A DNA stretch of 64,000 nucleotides from NCBI RefSeq assembly GCF_005937885.2, contig NZ_CP042176.1, positions 4,893,501 to 4,957,500 on the forward strand. Direction: 5' to 3'. Made by a program: the position numbers and the translations under genes. Position 1 is the stretch's first letter; every line of letters begins with the position of its first letter. Below the pieces are notes generated by a model. It had not been told where the DNA came from, did no database searches, and saw only the letters and a program-made list of their open reading frames with translations. This DNA is from Bradyrhizobium sp. KBS0727. Its GTDB lineage: Bacteria; Pseudomonadota; Alphaproteobacteria; Rhizobiales; Xanthobacteraceae. Positions 26,943 through 35,568 of the stretch are shown piece after piece.

Positions 26943-27983
26943 TCAGGCCCATTTAAACATCCGGGGGCGAGGCAGCGAAACATCGTCCAGCAGGACTTCG
27001 CTGCCGTCCTTTTCATGCGACACATGCGCCGCCACGCAGCAGGCGAGCGCCTGTGCCCCGATCATGCCGTCGGGAAACGGCCTGCCGGCGAGCATCGCAG
27101 ACCACACGCCCATCGTCGGCGACACCGCGTCAGTCGGCTCCACATGCTCGACCCGCACGTCGGCAGGCATGCCGTAACGGGCGGTGGGCAACCCCCGAAA
27201 CTCCGGCTTTCGCGCAGCGACGCGTATCTCGCCGCTCAGTTCGTCCATGACGACCTGCCCTTGCCGGCAGATGAAGACGATTTGCAGGCCGTACCCGGCC
27301 CTCGCCGAGAAATCGATATACATCGCCGCGTCGTCCGTACCCCGCACCAGCATTCTGCCGGAAGAATCCTCAAACTGCGAACCCCGTGGGTTGGACAGTG
27401 GATCGTTCTCGAGCCAGGCGCGCACCGAGCGAACGCCGCTGCCGCTGATGTACCGAAACATCTCGAAATAGTGGCTGGCATTCATCGCAAGGCCGAAGTT
27501 GGAACCTGCAACCAGCACGCTGACTAGGGGGCCGAGTTCATCGCCGCCGATCAGTGCCTTCACGCGCATGTAGTGTGGCATGAACTGCATTTGATGGTTA
27601 ACCGCCAACAGCGCGCTAGCGCGCTCGCAAGCTGCCCGCATCGCGTCCGTCTCAGCCAAGGAGGTCGCCATCGGCTTCTCGCACAAGATATACTTTGCTC
27701 CGCATTCCGCGGCCATGACGACGAAACCGAAATGGGATTCGGCGGTTGTGGCGACGACGACTGCATCCGGCCTGACGGTACGCAACATGCCGGTCGGGTC
27801 GGTAAAGCACGCTGACGGGGAAATATCCTGTGACAGGCGCGCCGCCTCGATCGCTTGCTGGGACACATCGGCGACGCCGCAGATCGTCATTCCGAGATTC
27901 TTGGCCGCTTGGAGGTGCCGGACACCCATCCGGCCCAGCCCGATCACGGCGACCCGCAATCCTGCGGGAGATTTAGTCGACAT
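26943..27983 (-). CDS. Gfo/Idh/MocA-family oxidoreductase (first copy)
   Basis: 346 aa from ATG 27983, 19 bases after the flippase stop; upstream in-frame starts would run into the flippase gene and are rejected. N-terminal RVAVIGLGRMGVRHLQAAKN, the motif CEKPMATSLAETDA, and C-terminal NASHYFEMFRYISG (the HxxxxxR/D active-site region). Substrate unknown; probably a UDP-sugar or a nonulosonic-acid precursor. It could supply a step of a rare sugar not otherwise explained in the cluster. Confidence 0.85.
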   Translation of the reverse strand: MSTKSPAGLRVAVIGLGRMGVRHLQAAKNLGMTICGVADVSQQAIEAARLSQDISPSACFTDPTGMLRTVRPDAVVVATTAESHFGFVVMAAECGAKYILCEKPMATSLAETDAMRAACERASALLAVNHQMQFMPHYMRVKALIGGDELGPLVSVLVAGSNFGLAMNASHYFEMFRYISGSGVRSVRAWLENDPLSNPRGSQFEDSSGRMLVRGTDDAAMYIDFSARAGYGLQIVFICRQGQVVMDELSGEIRVAARKPEFRGLPTARYGMPADVRVEHVEPTDAVSPTMGVWSAMLAGRPFPDGMIGAQALACCVAAHVSHEKDGSEVLLDDVSLPRPRMFKWA

Positions 27984-28002
27984 GCCCAAGTTTCCCCAAC
28001 TC

Positions 28003-29307
28003 TTACACCGGCTGACGGGCCGTATAACCCAAGGCCCGATGTGACCAGACCTCGATCGCCTTGCGGCCCTCGCCCCACGGTAAATCAAACGACTTCACCG
28101 CGAAGCCGCCGACGAACAGCGCAAGCAGCGCCTGGGTGAACGAGTAGCCCATTGCTGCCCCGACCACGCCATATCGGGCGACGAGTATCCAGGTAAACAT
28201 GGTGCCGAGGATCGCGGACGGCAGCGTCACCGATGAAAGCAGCGCAGTTCGGCCCGAATAGAAGAACAGCACTGAGGTGCAAACGTAGACACCGGTGAAC
28301 GCACCTCCCAGCATGAACCAGGGCAGCAACGGCACCGCATCCTGGAACCGCGGCCCGAGCAATATGCTGCTAGCAAAGTGCAGGATGATCCAGAGCACCG
28401 CCGCGCCGCACAGGAACGCCGGAATCATCGCGTAGATGGCCCCGACCGCGTAATGCTTGTCCACGGCCTTGGTCGAGGCCAGCTTTTCGTACATCCAGGG
28501 ACCATATGCCTTGACGAAGGCGTCGGCGAGGATCGCCATCGTCATTCCAAGCTGGGCGCCGGCACCGTAGACGCCGAGCGAACCCGACCCCAGTTGGATC
28601 GAAATGATCCATCGGTCAGCGGTGCCGAGCAACACGCCCGCCAGGGTGTGGAAGATTAACGGCAGTCCGAACGCCAGCAGCATTTTGACCTGATCGCGGC
28701 GCGCCGACCAGCGGACCTCATCTCCAGCCATAAACAGGTAAATCGCCGCGCACGCCAGCAGACCCGCCGACACCGCGATGCCGGCATTGCGCCCGGCACC
28801 GCCCCAACCGAGCAGAAACACCGCGGCGAGCGACAGTCCGACGTTCAACGCGCTTGCGATCAGTTGGAGGGTAGCGCTTTGCAGCGCCTTTTGTTGGCTC
28901 TGCCACAACACCAGGCGGCACTGCAGGATGACATTGGCGCCCGCGGTCAGTGCAGCCACGATGCCCCAGACCGGCATCAGGCCGCTTCCCAGTCCGGGCC
29001 ACGTCCGGAGCACGATCCCAACACCGAGCGCGACAACGGCCGTGCTCAGCAGCGCGAGAAGGAGCGCAGCTCCGACATAGGACGGCATCTCGTCCCTTGG
29101 CTGCCTGAACCAGATAACCCCGAGCGCGGCATGCGCGTTGAGGCCGGACAAGGTCAGACACAGCGTCACCAGCAACGCAAACCCGACGATATGCCCGTAT
29201 TCGTCCGGACCGAGCGCGCGCGTCAAGATCGGCAGAAGCAGGAAGGGTATCGCAGCGGACAACAGATTCGCGACGACATAGATCGCGCCGCTTCGGAGGA
29301 CTTTCAT
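28003..29307 (-). CDS. wzx: Wzx-type O-unit flippase
   Basis: Polysaccharide_synt/MATE-like membrane protein, 434 aa, about twelve hydrophobic segments. It begins MKVLRSGAIYVVANLLSAAIP followed by FLLLPILTRALGPDEYG, the canonical Wzx N terminus. It would flip undecaprenyl-PP-linked repeat units to the periplasm, consistent with the Wzy and Wzz candidates in the locus. No ABC-type polysaccharide exporter is present, so a Wzx/Wzy pathway is expected. Confidence 0.9.
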   Translation of the reverse strand: MKVLRSGAIYVVANLLSAAIPFLLLPILTRALGPDEYGHIVGFALLVTLCLTLSGLNAHAALGVIWFRQPRDEMPSYVGAALLLALLSTAVVALGVGIVLRTWPGLGSGLMPVWGIVAALTAGANVILQCRLVLWQSQQKALQSATLQLIASALNVGLSLAAVFLLGWGGAGRNAGIAVSAGLLACAAIYLFMAGDEVRWSARRDQVKMLLAFGLPLIFHTLAGVLLGTADRWIISIQLGSGSLGVYGAGAQLGMTMAILADAFVKAYGPWMYEKLASTKAVDKHYAVGAIYAMIPAFLCGAAVLWIILHFASSILLGPRFQDAVPLLPWFMLGGAFTGVYVCTSVLFFYSGRTALLSSVTLPSAILGTMFTWILVARYGVVGAAMGYSFTQALLALFVGGFAVKSFDLPWGEGRKAIEVWSHRALGYTARQPV

Positions 29308-29323
29308 CGGACCCTGACGGCGC

Positions 29324-29950
29324 TCATTGGCGGAGAAAGGCCGCGATCATGCGCAGTCCCGCCTCTCCGCTCTTTTCAGGGTGGAACTGGCAGGCCGTCA
29401 TATTGTTCAAACGAACGGCGGCCGCGATGCGGTGGCCGCCGTAGAAGCAATCAGCGAGCCGGTGGCCGGCGGCATCCGGCTCGAACTTGAACGAATGCAC
29501 GAGATAGACGGAAGTCCCCTCCGGCGTGTCCTCGAAAATGGTACCGGCCCGGTCGGCCGCCGGCACTAGCTCGGCCCAGCCGATATGCGGAATCTTGTGC
29601 GGAACTCCGTCGACATCATGCGACGGGATCGGGACGACGCGCCCCGGCATTAGATTCAATCCCTCGTTCACGCCGAATTCCTCGCTGCTGGTGGCGAGCA
29701 TCTGCATTCCCAAGCAGATCCCGAGAAACGGTCGTCCCGATTGCACGAAACGGCGGATCGGCTCGATCAAGCCGCGCTCGCGCAGGCTGCGCATGCCGTC
29801 CGCGAACGCACCTACTCCCGGCAGCACCAGCCGATCGGCATTCACGACCACCGCCGAATCCGCGGTCAACACGGGTTCGGCGCCGCAGTGCTCGAAGGCG
29901 CGCTGGACGCTGTGAACGTTGCCGGCGCCGTAATCGATGATCGCAATCAT
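29324..29950 (-). CDS. HisH-like glutamine amidotransferase, cassette A
   Basis: 208 aa. Start MIAIIDYGAGNVHSVQRAFEH; nucleophile Cys in GICLGMQMLATSSEEFG; His-Glu in CQFHPEKSGEAGLRM. Supplies ammonia to the HisF-like and amidotransferase partners encoded upstream. It is clearly a separate paralogue from the HisH-like gene at 19453, with different residues around every motif. It ends 16 bases before wzx. Confidence 0.91.
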   Translation of the reverse strand: MIAIIDYGAGNVHSVQRAFEHCGAEPVLTADSAVVVNADRLVLPGVGAFADGMRSLRERGLIEPIRRFVQSGRPFLGICLGMQMLATSSEEFGVNEGLNLMPGRVVPIPSHDVDGVPHKIPHIGWAELVPAADRAGTIFEDTPEGTSVYLVHSFKFEPDAAGHRLADCFYGGHRIAAAVRLNNMTACQFHPEKSGEAGLRMIAAFLRQ

Positions 29951-29953
29951 GCT

Positions 29954-30715
29954 TCACACATTTCTTGTTGCCAGTCCCGCGGCATGCGCCGCGTCGCGCA
30001 TTTCAGGAATTGTCAGGCGCTTATAGTGCAGGACATCCGCCATCGCCACGGCGTCGGCCGCCCCTTCCAGCACCACTTGCCCGATGTCCTCGAGCTTACC
30101 CATGCCGCCGCTGGCTATCACGGGAACCGGCACCGCGTTCGAGACGCCGGCGACCAATTCGAGATCGAAGCCGCCACGGGTGCCCTCGCGATCGATCGAC
30201 GTCAGGAGGATTTCGCCCGCACCGAGCTCCGCACCGCGCCTGGCCCACTCCACCACATCGATGCCGGTGCGTTCGCGGCCATTGTCGGTGTAGACTTCCC
30301 AACGGCCGGCGGCGACGTGCTTCGCCTCGATCGACAACACCATGCACTGGGATCCGAACTTCCGCGCGATCTCGCTGATGAGTTCGGGGCGCTTGGTCGC
30401 TGCGGTATTAACCCCTATCTTGTCGGCGCCCGAGCGAAGCAGCGTGACGACATCGTCGACGGACCTGATACCACCGGTCACGGTTAGGGGAACAAATATA
30501 TCGCGCGCGGCCCGCGCGACGATGTCATGCAAACTGTTGCGGCCGTACAGGCTGGCAACGACATCGACATACAACAGTTCATCGGCTCCCTGCTCGTAGT
30601 AACGCCGCGCATGGGCTTGCGGCTCTCCGACGACACGAAGTCCCTCCAAGTGCACGCCTTTGATCAGGTTGGGTCCCTTGATGTCAAGGCGTGGTATGAG
30701 CCGTATCCGCTTCAT
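29954..30715 (-). CDS. HisF-like cyclase-type subunit, cassette A
   Basis: 253 aa. RLIPRLDIKGPNLIKGVHLEG replaces the biosynthetic RIIPCLDVxxGRVVKG; later TGGIRSVDDVVTLLRSGADK and TSIDREGTRGGFD are conserved. More HisF-like than its cassette B counterpart, but the Lys/Asp regions differ from histidine-pathway HisF. The start overlaps the amidotransferase stop by 4 bases, and the hisH-like gene follows after 3 bases, so the three subunits are made in coupled fashion. Confidence 0.9.
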   Translation of the reverse strand: MKRIRLIPRLDIKGPNLIKGVHLEGLRVVGEPQAHARRYYEQGADELLYVDVVASLYGRNSLHDIVARAARDIFVPLTVTGGIRSVDDVVTLLRSGADKIGVNTAATKRPELISEIARKFGSQCMVLSIEAKHVAAGRWEVYTDNGRERTGIDVVEWARRGAELGAGEILLTSIDREGTRGGFDLELVAGVSNAVPVPVIASGGMGKLEDIGQVVLEGAADAVAMADVLHYKRLTIPEMRDAAHAAGLATRNV

Positions 30716-31893
30716 GCCGAGCCGGTCGCCGTCTCGCGTTCATGCCAGACCGGACGCTTAAGCTCCCACCCGTTGCCGACCTTTCGCCAGAGGTGATCGG
30801 AGCGCCAGGCATCGATGACCGCGTGAAATTCCTCGTTAGTGATTCCGCAATAATCCAGAAACTCGTGATAATATTTCTGCGGAAATTCACCGTCGTAGCG
30901 CTTGACCAGCGCAACGCCTTCTTCTCGCGTAATCTTGTTGTCCCTGATCTCGTGAGCAGCGTCCGACGTCGTGCGGCCGATGCCGAATTTGATGTAGGCG
31001 AGATAATAGTGAAAGCCGTCGATGCGATCATCGAGACTGGCATATTTCGAATAGGTTCCCTCGGAATGTTCCGAGTTGGGCTGAAAGCCGGTGTGCTCAC
31101 GGCAGTAGTAGAAATTCTCCTGCGGATCCCAGAATTTGTAGTAGCCGAAGAAATGGATTTCGGTCCTGTTTTTCTTGATGGATTCGAACGGCGGCGCCAT
31201 GAATGGCTTGAGCTCCCCGGCGGTAATGCCGTGCTCTGTCCAGAATTCGGGGGGCAAGCCTGAGAAATAGTGCTTGTCGTGATCCGCGATTTCTCGCGTC
31301 GGCCGAAACGCGTTCTTCATGTCGCCGCCATATTCGACCTCACCGTTCTCGCCGTACATGATCAGCGGAATCTTGTGCTTCACCGAGATATGCATCGGGA
31401 AGTTGGTCTGACCGTAGATGAAGGGCTGAAAAGGATCACCGACCTCTTGGAAAGCCAGTCGGGTCAGCTTTCGGGTCGTGCTGCCATTTGGCGTCCCGAG
31501 AATGTTGTCGAAGCCCGATCGGATGAACGCGTCGAGATTCCGGCGGCCAATTTCAGTAGGGCTCAGTGGCGCCCAGGTAACGGTCAGCGGGTTCATTCCA
31601 TATTTGTGCTTGAGCTGGTGGGCGACGAAGCTGCCATCCTTTCCTCCGCTGCACGGGACGATGACGTCGAATTCGCCGTCGCTCCTGCGGAATCGATTGC
31701 ACAAGTCGACCAGCTCCCTCTCGCGCTCCGACCAATCAATCTTTTCGCGCTTGAAAGTTGCAAAGTTGCACGCCGAGCACACGCCGTTGTCATCGAACGC
31801 GATGCGCGGCCGCTGGTTCGATACGGTGCAAAGCTTGCAGAACCGTACGGTTCGCGGCAGGTTATACTTGGTGATGACGTCTTGTTGCTGCAT
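30712..31893 (-). CDS. N-acetyl sugar amidotransferase (PseA/WbuX family), cassette A
   Basis: 393 aa. Zinc-ribbon-like cysteines in RFCKLCTVSNQRP and VCSACNFATF, then the PP-loop VPCSGGKDGSFVAHQLKHKY. This is the second TIGR03573-type amidotransferase in the locus (the other is at 20064). Adjacent to the legionaminic genes, it probably makes an N-acetimidoyl legionaminic acid (Leg5Am7Ac type), as PseA/WbpG relatives do for other sugars; this is inferred from position. The upstream 440 bases hold a decayed nucleotidyltransferase. Confidence 0.9.
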   Translation of the reverse strand: MQQQDVITKYNLPRTVRFCKLCTVSNQRPRIAFDDNGVCSACNFATFKREKIDWSERERELVDLCNRFRRSDGEFDVIVPCSGGKDGSFVAHQLKHKYGMNPLTVTWAPLSPTEIGRRNLDAFIRSGFDNILGTPNGSTTRKLTRLAFQEVGDPFQPFIYGQTNFPMHISVKHKIPLIMYGENGEVEYGGDMKNAFRPTREIADHDKHYFSGLPPEFWTEHGITAGELKPFMAPPFESIKKNRTEIHFFGYYKFWDPQENFYYCREHTGFQPNSEHSEGTYSKYASLDDRIDGFHYYLAYIKFGIGRTTSDAAHEIRDNKITREEGVALVKRYDGEFPQKYYHEFLDYCGITNEEFHAVIDAWRSDHLWRKVGNGWELKRPVWHERETATGSA

Positions 31894-31906
31894 TTCGGAT
31901 TACCTT

Positions 31907-32327
31907 GAGCTTCCGTCGCCTGTTGTTGGTGTGTCGTGCATTTCGGCTATATGCCGATGCAATTGCTGGATGCCCTCGAACGTGTCGATGCCGAGCGACC
32001 GATCCGCCGGCATCGGATATCGAACCCTAGCGGAAAGAAACTTCCGGTTTTCCGAAGAAACCAGTCGCTGCTAGCCGCGTAAACCGCGCCGTCAAACGAC
32101 CATACCGGGGGTAGATCGTGACGGCGTAACGGCACGCCGCCGGCAGCTCTGCTCCGGTAATTAGGACTACCGTATTCCCGATCATCGACTCTCCGCATTT
32201 TCCAATCTGCGCCGGCCTGCTCCGAATTCCGGAACAGCATCCTTCGAGATGGCCCTATGGAGGCCATGTCGTCCCGCGAGTTCGACTGTCCCGAAGTGAT
32301 TGAGAGTCGAGGCATCGGCCGAGCCAA
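31907..32327 (-). pseudogene. Decayed acylneuraminate-type cytidylyltransferase remnant
   Basis: On the minus strand, one frame gives PLRRHDLPPVWSFDGAVYAA followed by SSDWFLRKTGSFF. After a frameshift another frame gives YPMPADRSLGIDTFEGIQQL and runs to a stop near 31907. This order (RRQDLPxxYxxNGAxYA...W...GSFF...YPMPxERSxDIDT) is the C-terminal third of NeuA/PtmE-type nucleotidyltransferases. Upstream only scattered similarity can be seen and the N-terminal PARGGSKR motif is absent. The gene is dead, but intact legF (36593) could cover CMP activation. Confidence 0.75.
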
Positions 32328-32331
32328 GCTG

Positions 32332-33819
32332 CTAGGCCAAACGCCGGCCGATTTTTAAGATAGTATCAGCAACCCTATCGACCTGGTCCATAGTCAAGTT
32401 AGAACCGGAGGGAAGGCAAACACCCTGTTTGAACAGTAGGTCGGACACAGAGCTATTTCCATGGGGAAAGTACGAGCAGTGCGCGAAGACGGGTTGGAGG
32501 TGCATTGGTTTCCAAACTGGGCGAGCCTCTACAAATTCTGCGAAGAGTTGTTGTACGAGCATCAAGCCGGTGATCCTTGATTCGGGCGCGAGAGAGACGG
32601 CCGAAATCCAGTGTGTAGAGCGGCTCCATTCCGGCTCAGGCATAGGCTGTATCCAGTTCTGGTCTCCAAATGCTTCTGAATAGCGCCGAAATATTGCGCG
32701 GCGAGCCTCAACCCGTTGGTCAAGCACCTTGAGCTGCCCGCGTCCGACCCCCGCCAAGATGTTGCTCATGCGATAATTGTAGCCGATAATGCTGTGTTGA
32801 TAGTGCGGCGCCGGATCACGCGCCTGCGTTGCCAAGAAACGGGCTCGGTCAGCCAACTCCTTCTCCTCGGTAACCAACATGCCGCCGCCGGAGGTCGTGA
32901 TGATCTTGTTACCGTTGAACGAGTAAATGCCGACCCTTCCGAAATTTCCTGAGGCTTTGCCCCGATAGCTTGCACCAAGCGATTCGGCCGCATCCTCAAC
33001 TAACTGCACGCCGTGGCCATTGCAAAGCGAGACAATCGGATCCATGTCCGCGCTTTGGCCGTAAAGATTCACAACGATGACGGCCTTGGGAAGGCGTCCC
33101 TTCTTGCGAGCAGCCTCAAGCGCGCGTTCGAGGGCCGCCGGAGACATGTTCCAGCTTTCCGGTTCGGAATCGATCAGAACCGGCTCGGCTCCCTGATACA
33201 CGATCGGATTGACGCTCGCCGCAAAGGTCAGCGAAGAACAGAACACGCTGTCTCCGGGTCCGACATCCAACAGTACCAAGGCGAGGTGGATCGCCGCCGT
33301 TCCTGAACTCAGCGCCACAGCATGTTTAGCGCCGACCTTTTCAGCCAGTTCGGTTTCAAAAGCGTCGACGTTGGGACCAAGCGGCGCAATCCAATTGGTA
33401 CGAAATGCTTCTTCGATGTAGTCGCGCTCTGTCTCGCCCATGTGGGGGGTAGAGAGCAATATCTGATCGTCAATGCCTCTTCTTTCCACCAGGTCGATGA
33501 CTCTTCCTGCGACATCGACCACCGGCAAATGATCGATCGTGTGCTGTTGCATTAGGGCGAGCGCTTCTCGCCTGGTATGGTTTTCAGCGATAACGATCGG
33601 ACGCCTCTCTGGCAAATTTGCCAAGGTATGATCGAGCAGTGCTCCCCCTAGCAGCAGCCTCCGCAGATCACCATCGGTCACGGTGCGCTCAAGCTTGCGT
33701 TCACTGCTGACGAGCAAAAGAACTCCGAGACCGCTTCGATCCAGCAAATCCAGCGCCTCGCGCATGGTCGACTGCCGTGTTAAGCAGATTCCGGTGATAT
33801 CCAAGGTATAGCCCCTCAA
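32332..33819 (-). CDS. CBS-domain / DegT-family aminotransferase fusion (LegC/PglE-type)
   Basis: 495 aa from TTG 33819 (TTGA overlap with legH). Residues 1-115 are a tandem CBS pair (TMREALDLLDRSGLGVLLLV; TVTDGDLRRLLLGG; IDHLPVVDVAGRVIDLVERR). From residue 120 it is a complete PLP aminotransferase: LLSTPHMGETERDYIEEAF, TNWIAPLGPNVDAFE, SSGTAAIHLAL, VEDAAESLG (Asp276) and the PLP Lys305 in SFNGNKIITTSGGG. The aminotransferase would aminate UDP-4-keto-6-deoxy-GlcNAc (LegC/PglE reaction). The CBS module is of the type normally fused to the PtmE nucleotidyltransferase in legionaminic clusters; here it is on the aminotransferase instead. Confidence 0.88.
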   Translation of the reverse strand: MRGYTLDITGICLTRQSTMREALDLLDRSGLGVLLLVSSERKLERTVTDGDLRRLLLGGALLDHTLANLPERRPIVIAENHTRREALALMQQHTIDHLPVVDVAGRVIDLVERRGIDDQILLSTPHMGETERDYIEEAFRTNWIAPLGPNVDAFETELAEKVGAKHAVALSSGTAAIHLALVLLDVGPGDSVFCSSLTFAASVNPIVYQGAEPVLIDSEPESWNMSPAALERALEAARKKGRLPKAVIVVNLYGQSADMDPIVSLCNGHGVQLVEDAAESLGASYRGKASGNFGRVGIYSFNGNKIITTSGGGMLVTEEKELADRARFLATQARDPAPHYQHSIIGYNYRMSNILAGVGRGQLKVLDQRVEARRAIFRRYSEAFGDQNWIQPMPEPEWSRSTHWISAVSLAPESRITGLMLVQQLFAEFVEARPVWKPMHLQPVFAHCSYFPHGNSSVSDLLFKQGVCLPSGSNLTMDQVDRVADTILKIGRRLA

Positions 33820-34442
33820 TGGATCCTGCGAGCGGGCACGCCCACATGTGTTGCACCCGGCGGCACATCAGCAGTTACGACGGCGCCGGCGCCGATGGTC
33901 GCCGCATCTCCGATTCGGACACCGGGAAGTATATTCGCGCCAGCACCGACGAGAACGCCCGCTCCAACTCTTACGTTTCCGGCAAGGGTAGAACCCGGCG
34001 CCAAGTGACAGAAGCCACCAACAACGCATTCGTGATCAATAATTGCACCGTGATTGACGATGCAGCCTCCCCCGACTATGGCGGCGGGAGCAATGATGGC
34101 ACGAGCGGCAACAAATGTCCCACTTCCGATGCTCGCGCTAGCCGCAATTGAGGCAACCGGGTGGATCACCGTTCGTGCCAGGCCGCCGGCCCCCGCCAGT
34201 TTCTTAAACAGCCTTTCCCGCGCGAGATTATCACCAATGCTGATGTGAAATTGTTCGCCGGCAACCACCATATCTGGCGAGAAATGCTGAACAGTCAAAT
34301 TCAGAATTCTTTGCCCGATCCGTTTCGGGGAATCGTCAAAAATGGAAATTGAACATGGTCCAATCACACTTTTTTCAAGCGCATCGAGTACCACCATGGC
34401 ATGCCCGCCTGCGCCAATGAGAAGGATACGATCAATAGACAT
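33816..34442 (-). CDS. legH: NeuD/PglD/LegH-type sugar N-acetyltransferase
   Basis: 208 aa from ATG 34442; upstream in-frame starts lie deep in legG. The N-terminal Rossmann-like part is RILLIGAGGHAMVVLDALEK. The left-handed beta-helix has VIHPVASIAASASIGSGTFV, NHGAIIDHECVVGGFCHLAPG (catalytic His in the INxxxxxxHD region) and GAVVTADVPPGATHVGVPAR. It would acetylate the 4-amino group made by the LegC-like enzyme. It overlaps legG by 11 bases and the aminotransferase gene by 4. Confidence 0.9.
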   Translation of the reverse strand: MSIDRILLIGAGGHAMVVLDALEKSVIGPCSISIFDDSPKRIGQRILNLTVQHFSPDMVVAGEQFHISIGDNLARERLFKKLAGAGGLARTVIHPVASIAASASIGSGTFVAARAIIAPAAIVGGGCIVNHGAIIDHECVVGGFCHLAPGSTLAGNVRVGAGVLVGAGANILPGVRIGDAATIGAGAVVTADVPPGATHVGVPARRIH

Positions 34443-35568
34443 TGGCCTTCGCCACTGATGATTCGGATAGATCAATGCTGACCAGAAGCCTCGCAATGCG
34501 CTCTCCAGACTTCCCGTCACCATAGACGTTGGAGCTTTCAGACCGAGGCAGGGCAAGGGCGCGCTCAACCGCGGCTTCGAGTCCATCGCGATCCATCGGA
34601 CAATCGATAACATTGGCGTTTCGCTGGCGAAGATTCTGCCGCGATCCGACATTCACCACGGGCGTGCCAAAGGTAGCAGCCTCGATGATACCGCTGCTGG
34701 AATTTCCAACTAGGATATCGGACGCTGCAAGCCAAGACAGGTACTCCTCTCGTCGCAGATGCGTAGCGACTCGGATCTCCCCAGCAGAAGCGCGAACTTC
34801 CAATGCCGCCCGCACGTAACCGCTGCCGGCGTCGGAATTAGGCTCAAGCGCCATGACTTGAAGGCCCTTTGCCAAGACTGCATCGACTATCATCGCCACA
34901 TATGACCCGGAGCGGTCGGCTTCCTGCAGCACCGGATGGTAAACCAGCAGAGCGACCGGGCGCGCGGGATCGAGTCCAACCCCGGCGCAAAGGGTTGAGC
35001 GGTTCACCCGCTTCGTTTCGCGCAAGCCGTCAATGCCAGGCGCCCCGACGACGGCGATGCGGTTTTCAGCTTCACCCATACGGACGAGTCGCGATTTGCT
35101 TTCGTCGGTGGCGACAAAATGGAAATGCGCTAGCTTAGAGATGGCATGGCGCACCGGTTCGTCAACGGTACCTGATCGCTCGCCGCCATGAATATGGACA
35201 ACAGCAATGTTCAGATGAATCGCAGCCAACGCTGCCGCTAACATCTCGCCACGATCCCCTAATACCAGAACGATGTTCGGTCGAATCGTTTCGAACTCCT
35301 CGACTAGTCCGATCAGCATCCGCCCAATGTTCTTTGCCATCAAGGCCCCGCTGGGCGGGCCGTCTTGAACCGCGATTCGCGCCGTGACTGGCAGGCCGGC
35401 GGCCTCGATTTGGCGAACTGTGAGTCCGTACTTGGGCAGTAGATGCATCCCTGTCGCAATGATCGAAAGCTCCAGGAGATCGGAACGATGAATCCGCTGC
35501 AGCGTCGACTGCATCAGGCCAAAATCGGCGCGTGCCCCCGTAACGTAGCAGATCTTGCGTCTGCTCAT
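34432..35568 (-). CDS. legG: Hydrolysing UDP-sugar 2-epimerase (NeuC/LegG)
   Basis: 378 aa from ATG 35568, which overlaps the legI stop as ATGA; a start at 35583 would add five residues. N-terminal KICYVTGARADFGLMQSTLQ, then VLGDRGEMLAAALAAIHLNI, HIHGGERSGTVDEPVRHAIS and LVGNSSSGIIEAATFGTPVV: all NeuC/NeuC-like hallmarks. It would release UDP and epimerise C2, giving the 6-deoxy-diacetamido-mannose precursor of legionaminic acid. This NeuC-type hydrolase, rather than a PseG-type one, is the evidence for legionaminic over pseudaminic acid. Confidence 0.92.
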   Translation of the reverse strand: MSRRKICYVTGARADFGLMQSTLQRIHRSDLLELSIIATGMHLLPKYGLTVRQIEAAGLPVTARIAVQDGPPSGALMAKNIGRMLIGLVEEFETIRPNIVLVLGDRGEMLAAALAAIHLNIAVVHIHGGERSGTVDEPVRHAISKLAHFHFVATDESKSRLVRMGEAENRIAVVGAPGIDGLRETKRVNRSTLCAGVGLDPARPVALLVYHPVLQEADRSGSYVAMIVDAVLAKGLQVMALEPNSDAGSGYVRAALEVRASAGEIRVATHLRREEYLSWLAASDILVGNSSSGIIEAATFGTPVVNVGSRQNLRQRNANVIDCPMDRDGLEAAVERALALPRSESSNVYGDGKSGERIARLLVSIDLSESSVAKANVY

